Positions 12,357 through 21,993 of a stretch of 64,000 nucleotides of DNA are shown piece by piece. The position numbers and the translations under genes are program-made. Every line of letters begins with the position of its first letter. Within the stretch, counting starts at the first letter, position 1. The notes below the pieces were generated by a model. The model saw nothing but the letters and a program-made list of their open reading frames with translations. It had not been told where the DNA came from and made no database searches. The stretch comes from Turbatrix aceti (lineage: Eukaryota > Nematoda > Chromadorea > Rhabditida > Panagrolaimidae): assembly GCA_963969345.1 (NCBI GenBank), contig OZ017768.1, forward strand, positions 2,504,718-2,568,717. Reading direction: 5' to 3'.

Positions 12357-12424
12357 CAGGGTTCTCAACGGGCCGGTTTTTTTTCGGGCTTGCAAAATTG
12401 AGGCCCGGCCCGTTGAGAACCCTG
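12357..12424. mobile_element. 68-bp hAT-type miniature element (almost all terminal inverted repeat)
   Basis: The element starts CAGGGTTCTCAACGGGCCGG and ends CCGGCCCGTTGAGAACCCTG, so about 20-25 bp at each end are inverted repeats around a short loop. It is flanked by the perfect octamer CTCTAGAG at 12349-12356 and 12425-12432. CAG...CTG ends with 8-bp target duplications are the hallmark of the hAT superfamily. It has no coding capacity and was moved by a transposase encoded elsewhere. Confidence 0.85.
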
Positions 12425-12469
12425 CTCTAGAGTAGAAAAACGAAAAACTGGTAGTTTTGGACAGTGTTC

Positions 12470-12655
12470 TGCTTGAGTAGTGTGCCAATAGTGCGTGTAT
12501 GCATCGCACTGTTATTGTCCAATTTCGCATGGGAAAACAACATCGAATCGTGAATATTTTTGACCATGTCAGTGGGAAAGATGACAGATTTGTTTATTTT
12601 CTGACGCAGATATTCATTATTTGATCTAATCTGAACGTGAATTTGGCTGATGAAA
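12470..12655. repeat. Duplicated upstream segment (unit A)
   Basis: This roughly 180-bp segment, containing ATGCATCGCAC and TTTTGACCATGTCAGTGGGA, recurs almost unchanged at about 18725-18900. Each copy lies upstream of the corresponding secreted-protein gene (A starts at 11784, B at 17754), so it marks the tandem duplication and may carry shared promoter elements. Confidence 0.75.
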
Positions 12656-12656
12656 A

Positions 12657-15600
12657 TTAGTTGTAGAACACATAGACAATAATCAGAGAGAAGAACGACA
12701 CCATCCATGCGTAATGATGTGCATTCGCATTGCTCGAGTCACCGCCATCGCCCGAAACCGTATCGACTGAAGCATGGAGTTCATCTTTGTGCAGCGCTGC
12801 GTAGACATCATCGAGATCTAGGGCTAAAAAATAAATAAGTTATGATTTTTCTTCTTTTTTTTATTTGTTTTCAAAACTTACTGAACGCCAATTGTTCTCC
12901 AAAGTACCAGGGGGAATCTCCTGGCTCGGACGTGTAGTGCTCGATTGTCTTGATGTACCCATTACGCTTGACGCCGACGTATTGAACGCTATCGCCGTGT
13001 GCCAAATAGACAGCAGAATCATATTTGTCAAAGTTAGACGGATTGATGTCACAATACATAAGCGTTGAGGCATTACAGCTTTTGCAGGGGAAAACCGGGC
13101 TGGAAGAATCGTCGTCGAGACTGACAAGTTCGGCTTCCTTATTTTCCGTGTAGGCCAAGAGCCAACGAACGGTGCGATTGCCATAGTCACAGTTGACTGC
13201 GGATGTCGAACGGGTTTTCACATGGACGTATCCATTGATATCGGAGGTCCTGTTCACTTTATACGTGTTTTCCTGAGTAGTGTAATCAAAGTTGACTTCA
13301 AAGACGCAGTATTGAAACTGGGTGTCGTTCAGAAGGAAGTAGACTTAAAAAGGCATTCGGTATAGGTACAATCAAAAAAATAAAGAAAAAGAACTTTTTA
13401 CGATCTCTATGAATCGTTGACGCGTCCAGTGGCCATCCGCTACTGTTCGCACAACGACAGGGCGGCCGGTCAACCTACTGTACCCGCTGGAGCTGTTTAC
13501 GTCTTGCCTTCTGCAAGACGGACCGACTCTAATCCCTGCTGACGCACCTTTTGTTACTCCTACCGTGCAGGACGTTGCCGCCTCGTATTCTGAGTCAAAT
13601 TATTTCTGACTATGCCCTACGCATCGTATTTGCAATCGATACCGCAACCACAATGATCGTTCATTGTCCTGCTGTGGACCACTGCGCCACCATCCGCTGC
13701 AGTTGGAGCTTTGCTGAGCTCCTGAATCCCCACTACAGATCGTGGAAATTGGTGATCATCTACGCAACGATGCTGTCAGTCATAACGTTGAGACTTCACG
13801 TACTCCTCTTTTCCAGCGGCGGCAGGGGCGAAAGCAAAGTACATAAACCTTGCCTCGTAATCGTAAGACAACCGATGAAGCGAAAACAATCAGAAATGTG
13901 GTTCACTTCATCTGCCACGTCATGCCTACTGCAAGATTCCCCCGATCGTATCATCGACACACTGACTCTAAAACCTAAGATCGTAGCCACCTGCCAACCG
14001 CATCGAGTTTTCTACACTCGAAAAATCGACATGAACACTACGTGCGCCGAAGTCGATCACGAGACACCCCTCCAGGGCAGAGATGGCAGATCAGATCACT
14101 TTTCGGATCAGATCAGCTCATAGATCAGATCAGATCAGGTCAGATCACAGATAATCCAGATCAGACAACTCGGAATTCAGATCAGATCACAGATAATCTA
14201 GATCAGATCTCGTGGAATTCAGATCAGATCACAGATAATCCAGATCAGATCACAGATAATTCAGATCAGATCACTAGAAATTTAAATTGAAGAATACGAT
14301 AGTTCTCAACAAAAAAAAATTATTTCACTTTTCGCGTCGAAACCAGTGTTTTCGGAAACCTGAACCCTAAATTCCGAAATTTTGGGCTGGGTCAAGTCAG
14401 ATCAGATCAGATCAGATCGCAGATAATCTAGATCAGATCACTGGTATATCAGATCAGATTGCAGATAATCCAAATCAGATCACTGGTATATCAGATCAGA
14501 TCGCAGATAATCCAGATCAGATCATGAGCAAATGATCTGATCTGCCATCTCTGCTCCAGGGTTTTAACAAGGCAAACAAGATGCCCGGATTCAACCAGTA
14601 TGCCGCCGCCGGAGCTACGGTTGCTTCAGCTGTGCCACCGCTTGCACCTTTTTCGCACGTACGCAGTTCCCAAAGACAACAACATCTACCGTGTTATCAA
14701 GCTACAGGACTGCTACAATTATGACAGCGGGGCCACCCTGGCCTACGCTTGTTCAGCTACAGCTAACAATATTGAAAGCAATCTACACCAGGAAAGCGAA
14801 CAACCCTGTAGCCGAACGATGCACAGTGTCTCTACCATGTCGTTGCCCATCGTTCAGCTGATTGCGGCGACGGCCTTATCGTTCGTCACCTCGACGTACC
14901 AGACTCTTGCCATTGTATGTTGCGCAGAAGCCATATTCGCGCTGGTTGCACTTGCCGTCGTCAAAAAACTCGGCTTCTGAGTTTTGCCATCATGATATGA
15001 TAGTGATAGTTGCAAATAATAATGATAGTTTCGATAATTAACACCAAAAACATTTTTTTGAAACAATATTATCATTTTGTCATTCAAAAAAGCTAATTTT
15101 TGTTTCTTTACGTTCATGCACTGTAAAAAAGCACTAAGCACATTCTTCTATATGTATGTTTTTCTTTTGTTTGAATTATAAGCCTTTGCTTTTTTGTCAT
15201 ATCGTAATATATACTAACAATCATAGCTTTTTTATATCGTTGAATATCGCGTACCCTAACCTATCCCAAGTTTCATTATAAAAGTTTGAGGAGCTCAATA
15301 AAAGTGTATCCGAAAACTTGACAAACTTACCTTGAAAATTAATTATTTTATCGTTCTGACTAGTAACTTTCGGCGCAGCGGTTACAGATATGTTGTTGTC
15401 TTTAAAGTTGCATTCATCCATGTACTTGATAGGCTCCTTGAAAACGTAATAGTATTTCTGTTTGTAGATAAAGCGGACTGTAAAATCCCGATCACTGTCT
15501 TCGAACTTGTAGTAGAGAAAGAGAGCCGAATACGAACTATCGTTGTTCATGAGAAAGAACGGCACTTCGGCATCTACAAAACAAAAATCAAAATCAAAAT

Positions 15601-17754
15601 TACTTTCATTATGTCAACATTACTTACAGTGTTTCTCTAACGGAGCACGCGTAACTGTTGTGCCCTCGGTACTCGTGAGGGTGTTACCAACAATAGAAAT
15701 TCCTGCGTAGTTGTCAGAAAGGGGTGCAATTTCTTTGCAATACGGAACAGAAACTAAAAAAAACATTGTTTTTTTAACAGTGAGTTTTAAAACTTACAAG
15801 ACGCTGAGAAGTTTGCAAACATGGAGTATGCCAAAACGGCAGTTTGAATAGAAATGCTGATAGAACGCAACTCAAACTGAGGTTCGGTGGAAATAGAACA
15901 CAGCTTGACGTCGGGACGCTTTTCATCTACTTTGGTTTTAACGAAAACTTTATATGTTTCTTGATGTTGAAGATATATCGGATCACATACCTCAGAATCA
16001 GAACCATCAGTTATGATGGCAGTGTCAGTTGTCGTATCGTAAAAGACCCGTCTTTTGATCTCGATACGTGAAGTTTGATTATACCTTGGCGAACAATACA
16101 TAATAGTAAAATTCAAAAGCTTATTTTCATCGTTATAGAAATTACTCAGGGCGTATTTTCCTCCAGTTGTTGCAATGTGGCCGATTTTCGTAGTTTTTTT
16201 GACGTTAGTAACATTTTCCTTGTCTACGTCCTTCATTTCAAAATAGTCCTGCGATATTAAAGGGACTGAAACCAAATACAAATTCATGTGTTATACATTT
16301 ATCATAGTTCAACTCACCGTCATATTTTTCAGTTGAATCCGATGTAACAACTCCAGAATGAACGATGTTGTTGTCGTCGATATATATCGAATAAACCGCA
16401 GCAATGATGTTTAGATTGTGTGGAAAGGCGTTCGTAATCATGTAGGATTTTGGACTCTTGCACCAACCAGGAGGACCCTTCGTTTCAATGACGCGATCGT
16501 ATATATAGACGGTACAGTCACCGAGAAGCTCAACTTGGAAGACCCCTGAAAAAAATTCGTAACAAACTCATGTCAGACGGTGTCGAAAATATAAGGAACG
16601 TTCGTAAGGGCATAGGAACGTTCCCAATACGGATCGTTCATCATACATGCGTTTCACCATAAGGGGATTCACTAACTAAGTAATTTTAGTGGTGCAAATT
16701 GAAGGTTTAGTGGCATATCTCAAATTTTGTAAATTATTGAAAAATAGTACTGATTCCGCGTTTTCATGCGCGCTGAAGCAGACTATGACGTTGCCAAAGG
16801 TCACAAAATGCTGTATCACAAAATATTTTAATTTTGAGTAATAATGTTTTTTTTACAAGCTGATCCTTGTAACTTATTGTATGTTCGAGGGGGTAAATAA
16901 AGGGAAAACGAAAAAAAAATGTTTTTTTTCATTTGCATCCACCATATAACCAAGAATTTTATAATAAGTGTGAGTAATGGTGAAATAAAAAAAATAATAT
17001 TTTAACATTTTTTCGGATAATTTCATTTTTGAATTAGGGCTAGCATAGTTTGTGCACGGACAATGTTTTCAGTAGTACATACTAAATATAAGACATAGTT
17101 GATGAGAAGCAAATAATTTCAGTCGCTTGATCGAAAACCGTCCTTTCTTTTCTGGTGATGGGTGCGAGGATGGGTGCTGCGCCGAATCGCATTGGCATTT
17201 TCCCAGTGAGTATCGCGCTTTCTATAAGAACAGTAAAGGCAGCGCATCCCTCAAGTATGATGACACTACAGCGTGAACGATATATTCAAAATTTGTGAAA
17301 TAAAGGTAACTAGCTAATCCAGAATTCTTCGTGTTCTCACAAAGAGACTCAAAACACTGAAGTTGTAAAAAAGCCTTGTTCTCGTCTCCCCCTTGTTCCT
17401 AAATCCTGTCCCAGACTGCCTCTTAATCACAAAAACGAGAATGCTACCTTGCCTATGCTAATGCGTTTTTTTAACTTTTTTTTAAGTTAACAAAATTTGA
17501 GATGTGTCACTTTCAATTTGCTCTACAAAAATTAGAGCGATATGGTATATCGCCCTATGGTGAAACGCGTGTATGGTATACGTTCCTATGTTAAAGTCTT
17601 ATTGTGAGACGCCTTATGTGGTGAACATTCTAACAATCGAAGTAAGAAACTCACTTTTATACATATCCATGAAGAGTGCATGGCTGACGGAAAAGGTGCC
17701 AAGGAGAACGGTTAGTACCGCAACGAACGTCGTAAAAGTCAGCACGACACGCAT
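12657..17754 (-). CDS. Secreted, probably GPI-anchored protein of the same family, copy B
   Basis: Tandem duplicate of copy A with all seven exons intact: 17754-17655, 16545-16318, 16265-15798, 15753-15628, 15573-15331, 13343-12882 and 12823-12657. The phases match copy A. It keeps the signal peptide (MRVVLTFTTFVAVLTVLLGT), most of the body nearly unchanged, and the hydrophobic tail (MVSFFSLIIVYVFYN). Exon 3 is the most diverged part, and the Gly-Asp linker is much shorter. Introns 1 and 5 are enlarged to about 1.1 and 2.0 kb by inserted DNA, whereas copy A has 86 and 55 bp there. The intron-5 acceptor reads TTTTTAAG rather than TTTTTAG. The gene is probably still functional if the long introns splice. 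Confidence 0.7.
13397..15325. mobile_element. 1.9-kb insertion in intron 5 of copy B, possible retroelement remnant
   Basis: Alignment with copy A shows extra DNA between AAGAACTT (about 13396) and CAAACTTACC (about 15326); a shared AACTT at the two edges may be a short target duplication. The insert is GC-richer than the intron and holds long but broken plus-strand reading frames (13551-14123, 14600-14980). The last ends with two hydrophobic segments (SLPIVQLIAATALSFVTS and LAIVCCAEAIFALVALAVV), like the C-terminus of a membrane glycoprotein, so an env-bearing retroelement remnant is conceivable. I see no reverse transcriptase, LTR or TIR, so the class is undetermined. A hAT miniature element is nested in it. 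Confidence 0.45.
14078..14553. mobile_element. hAT-type miniature element built of CAGATCAGAT repeats, copy 1
   Basis: A 476-bp element with termini CAGAGATGGCAGATCAGATC and GATCTGATCTGCCATCTCTG, flanked by the perfect octamer CTCCAGGG (14070-14077 and 14554-14561). The two outer thirds are irregular tandem arrays of GATCA-based words (GATCAGATCACAGATAATC-like), and the middle is a unique AT-rich segment with TTCGCGTCGAAACCAGTGTT. A second copy lies at 49727-50172. No coding capacity. Ends and duplication length indicate hAT. Confidence 0.9.
16611..17590. mobile_element. TIR element inserted in intron 1 of copy B
   Basis: About 980 bp not present in copy A. The left end reads CATAGGAACGTTCCC... 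then CATGCGTTTCACCATA; the right end, read in reverse complement, gives CATAGGAACGTATACC... then CACGCGTTTCACCATA. The termini are therefore imperfect inverted repeats of roughly 50 bp. No ORF is supported and no clear target duplication was found, so the superfamily is undetermined. A related motif with CATAAGG/CACCATAAGG words occurs near 18422-18500. Confidence 0.6.
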
Positions 17755-18039
17755 GATCGTGAGTTCAGCAGCGAGTTTAGCCAGTATTTGGCGATTGATG
17801 ACAAGCAAGGCATCATATTCATGCGAGCATGCTAATATCCTGGAAAAACTTGCTAATTATTTTTGTCTAGAATATTTTTCTTTTAAAAGGGGCTGGTGCA
17901 AGGTGTTGCAAATCGTGTATTTTACACGCACGCACGACACGAAGCTATTAGACGGCGTCGTGTCGTGTAGTTTTGAATTTACCTGCATGACACGATCGTC
18001 GCCTCGTGTGATCGTGTAGCTGTTATCGATCGAACAGAT

Positions 18040-18120
18040 ATTCTCGACTCGAGAGTCGATTTTTACAAAGTGATTCTGACTCTTCGGAGTCGACTCTTTG
18101 ATGAAATGTTTTAAAAAAAT
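18040..18120. repeat. Internal fragment of the GAGTCGACTC hAT element
   Basis: GAGAGTCGATTTTTACAAA followed by GGAGTCGACTCTTTGATGAA matches the interior of the complete element at 21590-21985. Neither terminus is present, so this is a truncated or diverged fragment; its right edge runs directly into the pseudogene remnant of copy D. Confidence 0.6.
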
Positions 18121-18605
18121 ACATTTTTGGCGCCAAATTTTGACGCTGTAATATTCGCCACCCTTATAATTAACAAGTGCATACTTTCCGGCATCTGTTT
18201 GTGTGAATTCAATATTTGTGTTCTCCCTTACGTCAGAATAACCGCCGTAACTTTTTGCTTCAAAATAATTTTGTGAAATCAGTTCATCTAAAATATTGTA
18301 TTTACAAAAGTTCGAAACCCATGTTGAATATTAAACAAAACCTTACAGACGCCATCTGGTTTGCCATCCAAGGAAATGCTCCTTATTTGAACAATGTTTT
18401 GTTTATTTGTTCACGCCGGTATAAGGACCGTTCACCATAAGGCCTTTCACCATAAGGCTTTTCACCATAGGAACGTTCCCCATATGGGGCTTTCGCCATA
18501 TGGAATACACGGATGCCATAAGACGTGAATACGATGCGCGTGGTTGTCAATTCAGAAAGCCAGTGAAACCGGTAGAATGCCGAAATCAGTTGAATAGTAG
18601 AATAG
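18121..18605 (-). pseudogene. Remnant of a further copy (D) of the secreted-protein family
   Basis: Two diverged pieces of the family survive on the minus strand. About 18285-18125 reads LISQNYFEAKSYGGYSD... and GKYALVNYKGG, which aligns with the start of exon 3 in copies A and B (LISQDYFEM..., GGKYVVGNFY). About 18600-18490 reads FHWLSELTTTRIVFTS, like the first-exon region QSLAELAAELTIMRVVLTF. A CATAAGG-rich repeat separates them and the exon-2 region is not recognisable. No complete reading frame remains. Confidence 0.55.
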
Positions 18606-18724
18606 TTCAAATTTACAACGTCAGAAAAACACTAAAAAAAGTTCACGAAACATGCATAAAACAAATACAAAAAAAAAACAAAAAAAAATAGTTAATTTGG
18701 CAAGTGCACTTGCCGTTGGCAACT

Positions 18725-18900
18725 TGCGAGTAGTGTGCCAATAGTGTGTGTATGCATCGCACCGTTATTGTCCAATTTCGCATAAAAAACATATTCAAAT
18801 CGTGAATATTTTTGACCATGTCAGTGGGAAAGATGACAGATTTGTTTATTTTCTGACGCAGATATTCATTATTTGATCTAATCTGAACATGGATTTGAGC
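18725..18900. repeat. Duplicated upstream segment (unit B)
   Basis: Near-identical partner of 12470-12655, with small differences such as CATAAAAAACATATTC in place of CATGGGAAAACAACATC. It defines the right edge of the tandem duplication that produced copies A and B. Confidence 0.75.
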
Positions 18901-19141
18901 TGATCTGCACTTTCAATACAAAAATTTTAGATAACCCGCTCAAACCCTACTTTTGATAAAATCGCCGTAAAAATTGGTTCCCCAACAAACCCGACCAACA
19001 GCGCGTGCGTGCGCACCTCGGGTTTTCGACGCGAGTTTTTTTTATCTCATTCAACCCAAACATTTATACTTCTTTTTTTACCACTTTCAGCCTTCTGATA
19101 CGTCTCTTTTATCCTTCTTACCTTGATAACCGTCTCATCTG

Positions 19142-20205
19142 ATGTCATTCCGAGGACGTGGCGGTGGAGGCGGTCGCGGCGGCGGCCGTGGTGGACGAGG
19201 AGGCGGCGGGCGAAGCTTTGACCAGGGACCGCCTTCCAGTGTTGTCGGTGAGTTTTTATTACCATTTACTCTTCTTTTTCAGGCCCTTTTGGACATTTTC
19301 AATTTGTTTACTTGTATTTCAGAAGCCGGAGCTTTTGCCCATGCTGTCGAAGATGATCTCGTCGTTTGGAATTCATCTGGCAAGATTCCATACTTCAGTG
19401 CGCCAATTTACTTTGAAAACATTGAACAGCTCGGAAAAGTCGATGAAATTTTTGGAAATCCCAAGGAAAATGTATGTTTTTGGGATTATTCAAGGGTTTG
19501 GCCGGGGTTGGAAAAAACTGGTTTGCAATTTTAGTTTTTGGGAGTTTATACCTATTTTTTTATGGTTTTTTGCCTTTTTTACGGTTATTTGTGTTTTCTG
19601 AAGGTTTTGCGTCTCCAATATTGCTTTTAAACCATTGAATATCCGTTACCCATGATCTCCCACCTTCCAGGGATTCACAGTCAAGCTAAGCGAAGGCATC
19701 AAGGCGAGCTCCTTCAAAAAGGGCCAAAAGCTCTTTATCGATCCCGGTAAATTGTTGCCTGTCGAGCGGTTCACCAATCCCAGCGCTCCGCGTGGCGGCG
19801 GTCGTGGACGTGGTGGTGACCGAGGTTTGTCCATCTTTTTTGGCCCTCAAATCCTCCTTGTTTTTCTTTTCAGGAGGCCGAGGTGGTCGCGGCGGCGGTT
19901 TCGGAGATCGAGGTGGATTCCGTGGCGGTCGTGGAGGCGGCGGTGGCGGTTTTCGTGGTGGCAACGATCGGGGAGGCTTTCGCGGAGGCTTCCGTGGCGG
20001 AAACGATCGAGGAGGCGGATTCCGTGGCGGCAACCGAGGAGGCGGCGATTATCGGGGTGGCGGCGGATTCCGTGGAGGAAATCGCGGAGGCAACTTCAGC
20101 GATCGTGGCGGCAGCGGCGGTGGTGGCTACAAGCGCTTCAACGACAGCGGAAGCGGCAGTCAGAATGGCAGCTTCCAGAACAAACGCATCAAGTTTGACG
20201 ACTGA
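19142..20205 (+). CDS. GAR1: H/ACA snoRNP protein GAR1
   Basis: Four exons (19142-19247, 19323-19471, 19671-19824, 19874-20205) join in frame. The conserved Gar1 core is clear: [51 protein letters not shown] and [14 protein letters not shown]. It is flanked by Gly-Arg-rich (GAR) domains at both ends, about 25 residues at the N-terminus and about 100 at the C-terminus, which ends in the basic stretch NKRIKFDD. Gar1 is a core subunit of nucleolar and Cajal-body H/ACA particles that guide rRNA and snRNA pseudouridylation and of telomerase RNP where that exists. A CACTTTCAG acceptor-like site ends at 19090, 51 bases before the ATG, as for a trans-spliced leader. Intact and ordinary. Confidence 0.95.
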
Positions 20206-20562
20206 TCTGTCTTGCTTTCCTTTTTTTTCTCTATCGTTTGTTGTTGATTTTTTTCATCAAGTTTGACTCTTTTTTTATGTATGATTATTAAAAAAAGTTG
20301 AAAAAGAATTGATTGTAAAAAGGGAATCTTTTGCGCTCTTAAAAATAATTTTTTAACTTCAAAAAATTATATATGTAAAAAGAAATTTTTTTAAACCCGA
20401 AAATTTATTAAAAATTAGCCTTTTTAATTGTAATTTCAATCTGTAAAATAAAAAAATTTAACTCTGCATAAAATAAGTGACACAGTAAGCACAGAACATA
20501 AGAGAAAATAATTGATTAATTAATAAAATTTTGGTACAACAGAAACAAAAAATTCCTTTTTT
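20206..20562. other. AT-rich convergent intergenic region
   Basis: The 3' ends of GAR1 (plus) and the ATP6AP2-like gene (minus) face each other across about 360 bp of AT-rich DNA with A and T runs. No gene or structured repeat is seen. Confidence 0.6.
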
Positions 20563-20976
20563 TTAATCCTTCTTCATGCGGGTCGTGGTCATGCGGTAGA
20601 TGATGGAATCCTTGCCTGGATCCATGGTGAGGAGGCCGACGACAATGAAGACAATTCCGAATGTCAGGGCTATGACGACGCCGGCGACGAGAAAGAATTC
20701 TGCCGGATAGTTCGGTGACACGGGCTGAAAAAAATATTTTTTTCAATCAAAAGAATTTCAATTTTTTCAAAAATCCCACCGAGTAAACATTCAGAAGCGG
20801 GCGTAGCTTCTGAACGTCGCTATCAAACTGAGAATCTGGGTTGTCCTGGGCTTGGACAACAACGAGCACTGAAAATTGACACAGAAAAAATTTATTGATA
20901 TACATACAAAAATATCTATCAAAGACCCACCGAGACCAATGAGGCCGAGAAGAAAGCAATCAGCTAGCCGAGACAT
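20563..20976 (-). CDS. ATP6AP2 (renin receptor) C-terminal-fragment-like protein of the V-ATPase
   Basis: Three exons (20976-20931, 20868-20780, 20724-20563) encode about 98 residues: a signal peptide (MSRLADCFLLGLIGLVLVVV), a short luminal part of about 35 residues, one membrane helix (FFLVAGVVIALTFGIVFIVV) and the tail MDPGKDSIIYRMTTTRMKKD. That tail is the diagnostic cytosolic end of ATP6AP2, the V-ATPase accessory subunit (vertebrate form about 350 residues, whose membrane fragment is known as M8-9). The large luminal prorenin-binding domain of the vertebrate protein is absent: the ATG gives a signal peptide at once, and no further exon is needed. It probably acts in assembly or stability of the V-ATPase Vo sector in the ER and endomembranes. 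Confidence 0.85.
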
Positions 20977-21589
20977 TGAAAAGTTTGATCTCAATATCGG
21001 CAGGACAGGTGGAAACCGCGTGAGAAAGAATCGGAATTGTTGGATACCGGCAAAAAAGCGAAGACCAACGAAAAAATTCAATAACACAAATCAAAGATTG
21101 AGTTGTTGTTTGGGACGTTACGCCAAGGATTATTTCTGGTGTCGGTAAAATTTCTGAAAACGATGTTACTCCACCGTTTTAGAATCCTTCCTGGCTTCTG
21201 CACAGTTTTTTTTGTTTAAAAATCATTATCGAACACTCAAATTTGTAATTCCCCACAAAGTACTGTAATTACAGATTCACAGAAAAATTATTGGCTTTAG
21301 CAGCGCTCGTTTTTATATTCCGCAATAATTTTTCATCCTTCTGGTTTTCCGCGTTCAAGTTTCCGCGGGATCACCCATGTCACTCATCATCAAAACTCAA
21401 CAAAACGGTAAACACCTCATTTTCCAGGTAACATGCTATTCTCGTCGCTTCAATTTCTTCAATGACAGCCAGCCTCAAAAAAAGCTGATTCATACAAATC
21501 CTGATTAGTTGACTTCTATTCTGGTTGACTAATCCCACGGATTTACAAGTATTACACCGCTGGTTTTTTTCTCGTCCACGATTTGTAAG

Positions 21590-21985
21590 CAGTGTTCCGC
21601 TGACTCCGACTCAGAGTCGACTCTTTGACTCTGACTCTGACTCTGAGAGTCGAGAGTCAGAGTCAGAGTCGAGAGTCGATTTTTACAAAATGACCTTTTG
21701 ACTCTTTGGAGTCGACTCTTTGATGAAATTTTTTTGAAAAAAATACACTTTTATAGCCATTTTTGATGCCAAATGTTTGATTTTGTAAAATAAAAACTCG
21801 TTAAAGATGAAAGCACGCAGTTTTAGGCGTTTATTGATGCATTTTTTGTGAACCTATTTTAACTCGGAGTCAAAGAGTCGATTCTGGGAGTCGGAGTCGA
21901 AAGAGTCGACTCTTTCGACTCTCGACTCTCGACTCTGAGTCAGAGTCGAGAGTCGAGAGTCGATTTTGGCCAGAGCGGAACACTG
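21590..21985. mobile_element. hAT-type miniature element rich in GAGTCGACTC words
   Basis: A 396-bp element starting CAGTGTTCCGCTGACTCCGA and ending with a related inverted terminus, GCGGAACACTG. The flanks carry the perfect octamer TTTGTAAG at 21582-21589 and 21986-21993. Both ends are filled with GAGTCGACTC / CTCTGACTCTGA words that can pair within and between the arms; the middle is AT-rich (GATGAAATTTTTTTG). No ORF. A fragment of the same family is at 18040-18120. Confidence 0.88.
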
Positions 21986-21993
21986 TTTGTAAG

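Noticed and set aside
14078..14553. CRISPR-like array because of the regular CAGATCAGAT repeats
   Set aside because: Eukaryotic DNA; repeats lack unique spacers and are enclosed by hAT termini with 8-bp duplications.
19686..20033. Minus-strand Pro/Arg-rich frame opposite GAR1
   Set aside because: Complement of Gly/Arg-rich codons of the GAR domain; composition artefact.
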